Of a stretch of 25,759 nucleotides of DNA, positions 7,911 through 14,265 are shown piece after piece (positions within the stretch are counted from its first letter, which is position 1; the number at the start of each line of letters is the position of its first letter). The notes below the pieces were generated by a model. It worked only from the letters and a program-made list of their open reading frames with translations, was not told the DNA's origin and made no database searches. A program made the position numbers and the translations under genes. The DNA is from JBEVEP01 sp040512755 (lineage in GTDB: Bacteria > Pseudomonadota > Alphaproteobacteria > Rhizobiales > Rhizobiaceae). The DNA lies in the NCBI GenBank assembly GCA_040512755.1, contig JBEVEP010000081.1, positions 1-25,759 on the forward strand, given 5' to 3'.

Positions 7911-7931
7911 TGCGCCAATCCAAGCGCACGC
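7911..7931 (+). repeat. Short hairpin box beside intergenic element 1
   Basis: A 21-base box has arms TGCGC and GCGCA around an 8-base loop. It recurs with a single mismatch at 10904-10924, in both cases just outside the palindromic element on the same plus-strand side. It may be a module of a mosaic repeat. The DNA around it also reads as similar peptide (VRLDWR) on the minus strand in both copies, so it may be a relic of a duplicated coding end. Confidence 0.5.
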
Positions 7932-7969
7932 TGTCCAGCCCAGGTTGCGAGGAAGAGCGCAACGCACTG

Positions 7970-8166
7970 CCTTCTCCCCCTTGTGGGAGAAGGTGGCCGA
8001 GCCGAAGGCGAGGTCGGATGAGGGGTGCTGGATGAAACGAGGCGCTTTAAAACTGGGCGCCAAGCATCAATCTTGAGGCTCTTTCGGCTACGCGGCGTTT
8101 TTCACCCAACACCCCTCATCCTCTCGGTGCTCCGCAACGATCCACCTTCTCCCACAAGGGAGAAGG
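7970..8166. repeat. RIME-like palindromic intergenic element, family A, copy 1
   Basis: This 197-base element has two unlike arms in opposite orientation. Each arm starts with a hairpin: CCTTCTCCC/GGGAGAAGG at 7970-7993 on the left and 8145-8166 on the right. Each arm then runs inward through a GGATGAGGGGTG block. The left arm has GGTGGCCGAGCCGAAGGCGA and the right arm a GTGGATCG...GCGGAGC variant. A second copy lies at 10945-11140, inverted relative to this one. It fills most of the 304-base gap 7874-8177 between two converging genes, so it may work as a bidirectional transcription end or RNA-stabilising structure. No gene is seen in this gap. The resemblance to rhizobial RIME elements is from memory. 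Confidence 0.85.
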
Positions 8167-8177
8167 AAGAGCCTGCC

Positions 8178-10223
8178 TCAGATCCGCAATGCGTAGCGGA
8201 TGCCGTCGTAGATCGCCGCGTGAATGTTGCGCGACGCGACGGCGTCACCGATGCGGAACAGCACGAAATCCGCCTCCGGCTGCTTTTCCGGGAAGATCGG
8301 ACCGCCAGTGACAAGCTTCTCGTAGTCAACCGCGCCGGCGTTTTTCGAAAACGGCTTCAGCTCGAAATAGAGATCGCCAAGCGGCAGTGTGCCGTGCTCC
8401 ACGACGACCTGATCGACACGCCGTTCGGCTCTCCACCCGTCGGCGAAGTCGGAGCTAAGCGTCGCCACCAGAGCGTTGCCGTCACGCCGGATCGAATGCA
8501 GCCTTGTATTGATCGTGACCGTGACGTTCTTCTCGTGAAAGACGCGCATATAAGGAACATGGTTCATACCGCCCATTTCCGGCGCGAAGAAGCGCTCCGG
8601 CGACACCAGTTCAAGTCGGGAACCGGCATTGGCGATCAGCTCCGCCGCCGTCATGCCCACATGCCCGCCATTGTCATCGTAGAGGAGGACGTTTTCCGCG
8701 GGCTTGACGGCTCCCGCGATGATGTCCCAGCTCGACGTGGCGAGATCGTCGCCGCTGTCGAGCGGCGGGTTCTGCGGCAATCCGCCGGTGGCAATCACCA
8801 CCACATCCGGCAACAGCGACAGCACGTCGTCCTTTTCCGCCCAGGTATCGTAGCGGATGCCGACGCCCAGCCGCTCCAGCTCCCCGAGCCGCCAGTCGAC
8901 GATGCCGATCAACTCCTTGCGTCGCGGATTCTGCGCGGCAAGCCTGACCTGTCCGCCCGCTTGACCGGATGCCTCGAGTACTGTCACCTCATGACCGCGC
9001 TCGGCCGCGACGCGCGCCGCCTCCAACCCCGCCGCGCCGGCTCCAACCACGACGACCCGCTTCGCGGGCCCGCCGGATTTTGCGATCACATGCGGAATCC
9101 ATGCTTCGCGCCCAGTCGCGGCATTGTGGATGCAGAGCGCCTCCCCTCCCTCGTAGATGCGGTCAAGGCAGTAGGTCGCGCCGACACAGGGCCGGATCTG
9201 ATGTTCGCGCCCTTCCATGACCTTGCGGACAATGTGCGGATCGGCCAGATGCGCACGCGTCATGCCGACCATGTCGAGCTTGCCGGTCGCAATTGCGTGC
9301 CTTGCCGTCGCGACATCGGAGATGCGCGCGGCGTGGAACACCGGGAACTTCGTCGCCGCACGCACTTCGCCGGCAAAGTCGAGATGCGGAGCCGAACGCA
9401 TGCCGGTGATGGGGATGACGCCCGCGAGCGCCGCGTCCGTATCGATATGGCCCCGGATGATGTTGAGGAAATCGAACTTCCCCGAACCTGCCAGGCGCCG
9501 TGCGATTTCTATGCCCTCGTCCCTGGAAAGCCCCTTTTCGAAATCTTCGTCGGCGACCATGCGGATGCCGACAACGAAATCTGGGCCTACGGCGCCTCGC
9601 ACCGCGTCGATCACGGACCAGGTAAAGCGCAGCCGATTCTCCAGCGAGCCGCCATAGTCGTCCTCTCGCCGGTTGGTCGCCGGTGACCAGAACCCGTCCA
9701 TCAGATGGCCGTAGGCCTCGAACTCCATGCCGTCGAGCCCTGCGGCCTGCATCCTCTCAGCGGCGGCGGCGTAGTCGGCGATGATGCGTTCAAGATCCCA
9801 GTCCTCGGCCTCTTTCGGGAAGGAGCGATGCGCGGCCTCGCGCACGGGAGAGGCCGAAAGCACGGGCAGCCAGTCCGCTTTGTTCCAGCCGGTGCGGCGG
9901 CCAAGGTGGGTGAGCTGGATCATCACCTTGCAGTCGTATTCGTGACATTGGTCCGCAAGTTCACGCAGCCATGGCACGATCTCGTCCTGGTAGGCATGGA
10001 GATTGCCGAACGCCGCCGGACTGTCGCGGGAGACAATCGCCGAGCCGGCAGTCATGGTAAGCGCCATGCCGCCTTTGGCCTTTTCGGCGTGGTAGAGCCG
10101 GTAACGCTCCTTCGGCATGCCGTCCTCGGAATAGGCCGGCTCGTGGCTTGTCGACATGACGCGATTCTTCAGCGTCAGATGCCTGAGCTTGTAGGGCTGA
10201 AGCAGCGGGTCGTTACTGAGCAT
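8178..10223 (-). CDS. NADH:flavin oxidoreductase-type N-demethylase (N-methylproline/dimethylglycine demethylase-like)
   Basis: This 681-residue protein has the trimethylamine dehydrogenase/2,4-dienoyl-CoA reductase architecture. An Old Yellow Enzyme FMN barrel (about 1-340; HLGRR, SPATNRREDDYGGSLENR) is followed by an Fe-S region and FAD/NAD domains (GAGAAG at 394-399, a second nucleotide region near 510-535). The Fe-S region shows C346, C352 and C364, but the position of the second cysteine ligand is Ala349. The text CVGATYC...LCIHN resembles, as I recall it, DgcA-type dimethylglycine and stachydrine/N-methylproline demethylases. The expected role is oxidative removal of an N-methyl group in betaine catabolism; the exact substrate cannot be read from sequence. 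It starts at ATG 10223, divergent from queF across 144 bases, and ends 12 bases from repeat element 1. Confidence 0.85.
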   Translation of the reverse strand: MLSNDPLLQPYKLRHLTLKNRVMSTSHEPAYSEDGMPKERYRLYHAEKAKGGMALTMTAGSAIVSRDSPAAFGNLHAYQDEIVPWLRELADQCHEYDCKVMIQLTHLGRRTGWNKADWLPVLSASPVREAAHRSFPKEAEDWDLERIIADYAAAAERMQAAGLDGMEFEAYGHLMDGFWSPATNRREDDYGGSLENRLRFTWSVIDAVRGAVGPDFVVGIRMVADEDFEKGLSRDEGIEIARRLAGSGKFDFLNIIRGHIDTDAALAGVIPITGMRSAPHLDFAGEVRAATKFPVFHAARISDVATARHAIATGKLDMVGMTRAHLADPHIVRKVMEGREHQIRPCVGATYCLDRIYEGGEALCIHNAATGREAWIPHVIAKSGGPAKRVVVVGAGAAGLEAARVAAERGHEVTVLEASGQAGGQVRLAAQNPRRKELIGIVDWRLGELERLGVGIRYDTWAEKDDVLSLLPDVVVIATGGLPQNPPLDSGDDLATSSWDIIAGAVKPAENVLLYDDNGGHVGMTAAELIANAGSRLELVSPERFFAPEMGGMNHVPYMRVFHEKNVTVTINTRLHSIRRDGNALVATLSSDFADGWRAERRVDQVVVEHGTLPLGDLYFELKPFSKNAGAVDYEKLVTGGPIFPEKQPEADFVLFRIGDAVASRNIHAAIYDGIRYALRI

Positions 10224-10367
10224 GGTCTTGTTCTATCCAAAACGGCATGTGGGAAGATACTTTTCGCGCCCGGCGCGGCCTTCGCTTTGCCTGACACTGG
10301 TTCTCTCGGAAAAGTCTGCCCCTCGCTCGGCAGAGTGATCTATAAGCCCCGGCGAAGGAGTACCGTC

Positions 10368-10829
10368 ATGACACAGACCGATAGCCTCACCCAGCTCGGC
10401 GCCCGGGTCGAGACGCCGTCTTCGCCCGAGCGCGCCATTCTCGAAACAGTACCATTCGCGCGCGGCGACGGACCGCCCGCGATCGTGCGTTTCACCTGCC
10501 CGGAATTCACCTCGCTCTGCCCGGTGACAGGACAGCCGGACTTCGCGCACATCGTGATCGACTATGCGCCGGACAAGCTTCTGGTGGAATCGAAGTCGCT
10601 CAAGCTCTTCATGGTCTCGTTCCGCAATCACGGCGCCTTCCACGAGGAGTGCACGGTCATGATAGGCCGCCGCATCATCGAGGCGACGAAACCGGTCTGG
10701 CTGCGCGTTGCCGGCTACTGGTTTCCGCGCGGCGGCATTCCGATCGACGTCTTCTGGCAGACCGGCGAGCCACCCAAGGGCGCGTGGCTTCCGGAGACAG
10801 GCGTTTCGCCCTATCGCGGGCGTGGGTAA
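10368..10829 (+). CDS. queF: NADPH-dependent preQ0 reductase (7-cyano-7-deazaguanine reductase), unimodular QueF
   Basis: This 153-residue cytoplasmic enzyme of the tunneling fold reduces the nitrile of preQ0 to the amine of preQ1 in queuosine synthesis. The catalytic cysteine is in FTSLCPVTGQPDF (C51, with the following Asp), and the QueF signature ESKSLKLF is followed by RNHGAFHEECT. The length matches the short YkvM-type form, not the bimodular E. coli type. ATG 10368 has a strong GAAGGAG seven bases upstream. It stands alone between catabolic genes on the other strand. I looked for a preQ1 riboswitch upstream and saw no convincing one. Confidence 0.96.
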   Translation: MTQTDSLTQLGARVETPSSPERAILETVPFARGDGPPAIVRFTCPEFTSLCPVTGQPDFAHIVIDYAPDKLLVESKSLKLFMVSFRNHGAFHEECTVMIGRRIIEATKPVWLRVAGYWFPRGGIPIDVFWQTGEPPKGAWLPETGVSPYRGRG

Positions 10830-10903
10830 GCGTTGACCCTCCAGAGTATCGTTCGGATAGTGTGAATCGAGAATTCCGTTGAGAAGATCGTTCACTTCCA
10901 CCA

Positions 10904-10924
10904 TGCGCCAATCTAAGCGCACGC
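10904..10924 (+). repeat. Short hairpin box beside intergenic element 2
   Basis: This is the second copy of the TGCGC/GCGCA box at 7911-7931, differing by one base in 21. It lies 20 bases outside element 2, compared with 38 bases in copy 1, so box and palindrome are probably separate modules. The minus strand around it reads GVRLDWRMVEVNDLLNGIL, a plausible coding relic, but no start, stop or family supports a gene. Confidence 0.5.
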
Positions 10925-10944
10925 CGCTCCAGGCGCGATTCCCC

Positions 10945-11140
10945 CCTTCTCCCCTTGTGGGAGAAAGTGGATCGGCGCGGAGCGCCGAGACGGATGAGGG
11001 GCGTTGGCCGGAGCGCCGTGGTACTGAAATGGCTGTGAATCCAACGCTCGGCACCCCGCTCTGAAGCGTCTCTTTTCTTCCAGCACCCCTCATCCGACCT
11101 CGCCTTCGGCTCGGCCACCTTCTCCCACAGGGGGAGAAGG
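10945..11140. repeat. RIME-like palindromic intergenic element, family A, copy 2 (inverted)
   Basis: This 196-base element is built like copy 1 at 7970-8166 but in reverse orientation. Its right arm, read on the minus strand, is identical to the left arm of copy 1 for about 50 bases from the hairpin to the GGGGTGCTGG block. Its left arm matches the right arm of copy 1 with scattered differences. End hairpins are at 10945-10967 and 11118-11140. It occupies most of the 346-base gap 10830-11175 between converging queF and enolase genes. Apart from the box at 10904-10924 nothing else is seen in that gap. Confidence 0.85.
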
Positions 11141-11175
11141 GAAGGACCCACCATCTTTCACAATCATTTGCGACC

Positions 11176-12360
11176 TCAATGGAGCGGCAGCCGCCGATAG
11201 CGGCCCGGCAGCTTCGGGTCATGGAAATGGCCCATCGGCCCATGTTCGGCGAAGTGATGCGACCAGCGCTTCATCGCGGCGGCGTCGAGCGTCACGCCAA
11301 GTCCCGGATCTTCCGGCACGCGCACGACATTGTTCTTCTGCCGGAAGGGACCATCCTGCACGACATCGCCCACCTGCCAGTGGAACAGCGACTGGGAAGC
11401 TTCCGTGATCCACGGTGTGGCGGCTGTCACGTGCAGGTAAGCCGCGGTCATGATGCCGAGGTCGTTGGAGTAGCACCAGAACCCCTTGCCCATGGCTTCG
11501 CATGCGGCGATGAATTTCAACGTCTTCGACAGCCCGCCGAGAGCGGCGAAATTGCAGACGAAATAATCCGGCGCGCCAAGCGCGACCGCGCGCCGCAGGT
11601 CCGGAATATGGGTCGAAAACGGGATGGTCGAATGCTGCCGGAGCGCGGCCATCTCCTCGAACGTCGCCACCGGGTCCTCGTAGTTGCGGATGTTGAACGG
11701 CTCGATCTCGCGAAGCACCCACCGCGCGGTTGTCAGCGACCATTGCATGTTGGAATCGAGCCTGATTTGCGCGGCTTCGCCGAGCGCTTCGCGCAGCATC
11801 CGGACGGTTCGGATCTCGAGCTGCGGGTCGCCCATGATCAGCTTGCCCTCGAAGATGGTCGAGCCATGCTCCTCGCGCATTCTGAGGCAATAGTCGACGA
11901 TCGCCTCCGGCGACATCTCCCCGCCTGCCCCTTCATGGCGGGGCCGGAAAGCGAAATACTCCGAGAACGGAATATCCTTGCGCACAGCGCCGCCGAGAAG
12001 CCTGTAGAGCGGCATGCCGGTCACCTTGCCGCGAATGTCCCACAGCGCAAGCTCGACCGAGCCGAACGCAACCGACGCGGCGTTTTCGCCCGTGTTGGCG
12101 GTGATCTGCCAGGGCGGAACGCAACGCGCCTCACAATCGGCGAGGTCGAGCGGGTCGGCGCCGACCAGCGCCGGCGCAATCTCTGCCTTGATCACCTCGC
12201 CGAAATGCCACCACGGCGCTTCGCCCAGCCCGACGACGCCCTCATCGGTTTCCACTTCGACGATGGATTTGGAAGCGCCACCGTAGAGCCCCGCCGTCCA
12301 CCAGAACGGCGCGTCGAGCGGCACATTGACATGCGTTACCCGGATATTGGTGATCTTCAT
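11176..12360 (-). CDS. Enolase-superfamily (mandelate racemase/glucarate dehydratase-like) protein of unknown substrate
   Basis: This 394-residue protein has an N-terminal capping domain (about 1-125, ending in ALWDIRGKVTGMPLYRLLGG) and a TIM barrel. Metal-binding positions are D202 (LDSNMQW), E228 (YEDPV) and, in the third position, probably H251 in FSTHIPDL where glucarate dehydratases have Asn. K173 (FEGKL) is the candidate base on strand 2. The strand-7 region reads CYSNDLGIMTAAYLHVTAATP; D300 stands where the glucarate dehydratase family has the catalytic His of SNxH. The chemistry is therefore uncertain: dehydratase, epimerase or something else. It is encoded downstream of the MttB-like gene on the same strand, separated by 240 bases that contain a family-B repeat. 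The start is ATG 12360; an open extension runs into the repeat and is rejected. Confidence 0.85.
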   Translation of the reverse strand: MKITNIRVTHVNVPLDAPFWWTAGLYGGASKSIVEVETDEGVVGLGEAPWWHFGEVIKAEIAPALVGADPLDLADCEARCVPPWQITANTGENAASVAFGSVELALWDIRGKVTGMPLYRLLGGAVRKDIPFSEYFAFRPRHEGAGGEMSPEAIVDYCLRMREEHGSTIFEGKLIMGDPQLEIRTVRMLREALGEAAQIRLDSNMQWSLTTARWVLREIEPFNIRNYEDPVATFEEMAALRQHSTIPFSTHIPDLRRAVALGAPDYFVCNFAALGGLSKTLKFIAACEAMGKGFWCYSNDLGIMTAAYLHVTAATPWITEASQSLFHWQVGDVVQDGPFRQKNNVVRVPEDPGLGVTLDAAAMKRWSHHFAEHGPMGHFHDPKLPGRYRRLPLH

Positions 12361-12394
12361 CGGCTGAATCTCGCTAGGCCGTAAATAGGTACAA

Positions 12395-12566
12395 GACTGC
12401 CCCTCACTGTCCTGCCGGACATCTCTCCCCGCAATCGGGGAGAGAATCCGCTGTCGTCTCGGCTTTCGCCAGCCGGACAACGCTGGTGATTGGCGAAAGC
12501 CCTGCAATAGCATCCCTTCTCCCCGCTCGCGGGGAGAAGTGCCCGGCAGGGCGATGAGGGGCAATC
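12395..12566. repeat. RIME-like palindromic intergenic element, family B, copy 1
   Basis: This inverted-repeat element of about 172 bases has outer ends reading TGCCCCTCA. Each arm holds a strong hairpin: CTCTCCCCG/CGGGGAGAG at 12423-12444, and CTTCTCCCC/GGGGAGAAG at 12516-12539. Each arm also has a CCGGCAGG-type block. An inner inverted pair, GGCTTTCGCCA (12461-12471) and TGGCGAAAGCC (12491-12501), makes the centre fold too. It differs from family A in lacking the GTGGCCGAGC stretch. It lies between the MttB-like and enolase genes, which run in the same direction, so it could reduce or shape read-through between them. Confidence 0.8.
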
Positions 12567-12600
12567 CTCCCGACCACACCCTGGGCCGCGACCTTCGCGC

Positions 12601-14166
12601 TCAATACCAGGCATCGTCCGCTGACGCCTTTCGGCGCGCAATGAAATCCAGCAGCGCTTCGTCGATGCCTTCGTCAAGCGGCGGCGCCTCATATTCGGCC
12701 AGCGCCTTCTTCCAGCGGCGATTGGCGCGGATGGCCGCATCCTCGGAGCCCGCCGCCTCCCACTTTTCGAAGGGCTCGTTGTCGGCGATCTCGGAGTCCC
12801 AGAATGCCGTTTCATAATTTGCCATCGTGTGGGCGCAGCCAAAGAAGTGGCTGCCGGGCCCGACTTCTCGGAAGGCGTCCAGCGCAAGCTGGTTGTCGTC
12901 CACCTTGACCCCATCGAGATAGGTATGGAGCGCGCCGCAGAAGTCGGTATCCATGACGAATTTCTCGTAGGACATGGACAGCAACCCATCGAGAAAGCCC
13001 GCCGAATGCAGGATGAAATTCGCCCCGCAATGGACAGCGGCCAGCATGGACATGGTGCCCTCGTTCATCGCATGCGCGTCGGGGAGTTTCGACGTCGTGA
13101 AGTTGCCGGAACACCTGAGCGGCAGGTTGAGCCGCCGCGCGAGCTGGCCTACGACCATCGAGCCGATCGCGGGCTCAGGCGTGCCGAATGTCGGCGAGCC
13201 GGACCGCAGTGACATGGACGAGAGGAAATTGCCGAAGATCACCGGCGCGCCCGGCCTTTCAAGCTGGGTGAGCGCGCAACCAGCCATGGTCTCGGCGAGC
13301 GACTGGGCTATCGCCCCGGCATTCGTCACCGGCCCCATGGCGCCGCCGAGGATGAACGGCACAATCACCGCCGCCTGGTTGGCGCGGGCGTAGGCCCTGA
13401 GCGCTAGTGTCATCGTGCTGTCCCAGACAAGCGGCGAGTTGACGTTGACATTGCCGAGGATCACGCAATTCCGGTCCACGAAGTCGCGGCCGAAAACGAT
13501 CCGTGTCATTTCGATGGAATCTTCCGCGCGACTCTCCGCCGTCACCGAACCCATGAAAGCGCGATCCGAATAGCGGATATGTGTATAGACCATGTCGAGA
13601 TGGCGCTTGTTGACCGGCACGTCGACTGGCTCGCAGATCGTTCCGCCGGAATGGTGCAGCCAGGGCGAGGACTGCGCGAGCTTCACGAAATTGCGGAAAT
13701 CCTCGATCGTGCCATAGCGGCGGCCCTTGTCGAGGTCCATGACGAAGGGTGAGCCATAGGCGGGCGAGAACACCACGCTCTTGCCGCCGATGCTGACCGA
13801 ACGTTCCGGATTGCGCGCATGCTGGGTGAATTCGACTGGCGCCGTCTTCAGAATTTCGCGTAGCATGCCCGGCTCGAATTTCACCAGCACGCCGTCCACA
13901 CTGGCGCCTGCCCGCTTCCAGTGATCCAGCGCCACCGGGTCGTCGCGGAATTCGATGCCGATCTCCGCCAGGATACGGTCCGCCGTGTTCTCGATGCGGA
14001 CGAGGTTTTCCTCGGCCATGATGTCGTAGGCCGGGATTCCGCGCACGATATAAGGCCGGCCAAGCCCCTGGGGACCGTGCGAGCGCTGATCGCGACGCGC
14101 CACGCGCCCGCCCCTTTCGCGGCGTCTGACGGGATGGGCGACGGGTTCGGCCATGTCGGTGATCAT
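12601..14166 (-). CDS. MttB-superfamily (trimethylamine:corrinoid methyltransferase-like) protein, non-pyrrolysine type
   Basis: This 521-residue soluble protein has the MttB-family TIM-barrel sequence throughout: AYGSPFVMDLDKGRRYGT, FMGSVTAESRAEDSIEM, NVNVNSPLVWDSTM, PFILGGAMGPVTNAG, EPAIGSMVVGQLARRLNLPL, and DAHAMNEGTMSMLAAVHCGAN. The reading frame has no in-frame TAG, so it belongs to the larger non-pyrrolysine group, whose characterised members (such as MtgB) demethylate quaternary amines like glycine betaine. The expected reaction is methyl transfer from an N-methylated substrate to a corrinoid protein, but no corrinoid protein, activator or methyltransferase partner is in the window. 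The basic N-terminal tail (RRRERGGRVARRDQR) is typical of rhizobial members as I recall. ATG 14166 is chosen because GGAG lies seven bases upstream; ATG 14154 lacks one. It is divergent from the LysR gene. Confidence 0.9.
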   Translation of the reverse strand: MITDMAEPVAHPVRRRERGGRVARRDQRSHGPQGLGRPYIVRGIPAYDIMAEENLVRIENTADRILAEIGIEFRDDPVALDHWKRAGASVDGVLVKFEPGMLREILKTAPVEFTQHARNPERSVSIGGKSVVFSPAYGSPFVMDLDKGRRYGTIEDFRNFVKLAQSSPWLHHSGGTICEPVDVPVNKRHLDMVYTHIRYSDRAFMGSVTAESRAEDSIEMTRIVFGRDFVDRNCVILGNVNVNSPLVWDSTMTLALRAYARANQAAVIVPFILGGAMGPVTNAGAIAQSLAETMAGCALTQLERPGAPVIFGNFLSSMSLRSGSPTFGTPEPAIGSMVVGQLARRLNLPLRCSGNFTTSKLPDAHAMNEGTMSMLAAVHCGANFILHSAGFLDGLLSMSYEKFVMDTDFCGALHTYLDGVKVDDNQLALDAFREVGPGSHFFGCAHTMANYETAFWDSEIADNEPFEKWEAAGSEDAAIRANRRWKKALAEYEAPPLDEGIDEALLDFIARRKASADDAWY

Positions 14167-14242
14167 ATCGCGGCTCCGGAAACGGGCAATCATGAAGCTA
14201 TCCGTTGCAGCAGGCACTGTGACGCTTGAAAATCCTGATTGT

Positions 14243-14265
14243 CTGCATAAGCTCGACTTATGCAG
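14243..14265 (+). promoter_or_regulatory. Perfect palindrome overlapping the LysR start codon, likely LysR-type operator
   Basis: A perfect 9-base inverted repeat, CTGCATAAG and CTTATGCAG, flanks a 5-base spacer CTCGA. It includes a T-N11-A core (T14248, A14260), the LysR-type binding pattern. The regulator's ATG (14260-14262) lies inside the right arm. The divergent MttB-like gene starts 77 bases to the left. Binding here would be expected to repress the regulator's own expression and possibly control the divergent gene. Confidence 0.7.

Noticed and set aside
8025..9686. Long open frame (553 codons) on the plus strand inside the demethylase gene
   Set aside because: It is antisense to a strongly conserved protein, has Arg/Asp/His-rich shadow composition, no domain and no ribosome site. 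GC-biased third positions on the other strand explain it.
10224..10367. Possible preQ1 riboswitch upstream of queF
   Set aside because: Only a simple hairpin (TCTGCC/GGCAGA, 10315-10334) is visible. No preQ1-I or preQ1-II type pseudoknot could be recognised by eye.
10233..11243. Minus-strand open frame of 336 codons crossing queF and repeat element 2
   Set aside because: It runs through the palindromic repeat and antisense to queF. Only the VRLDWR...NGIL stretch looks protein-like, and it also occurs beside element 1, so it is better treated as repeat flank.
11176..12360. Enolase-family protein as hydroxyproline-betaine epimerase (HpbD)
   Set aside because: HpbD, as remembered, belongs to the muconate-lactonizing subgroup with Lys bases on strands 2 and 6. 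This protein instead has DSN/EDP/STHI and SNDLGI text nearer to glucarate dehydratase.
11179..12384. Long open frame (401 codons) on the plus strand opposite the enolase-family gene
   Set aside because: It mirrors the real gene almost end to end and has typical antisense composition with no recognisable motif.
12360..12579. Upstream N-terminal extension of the enolase-family gene
   Set aside because: The extra residues are translated repeat sequence; the family N-terminus MKITNIRVTHVNVPL begins at 12360.
12601..14166. MttB-like gene as a pyrrolysine-containing trimethylamine methyltransferase
   Set aside because: No in-frame TAG interrupts the gene and no pyl genes are present.
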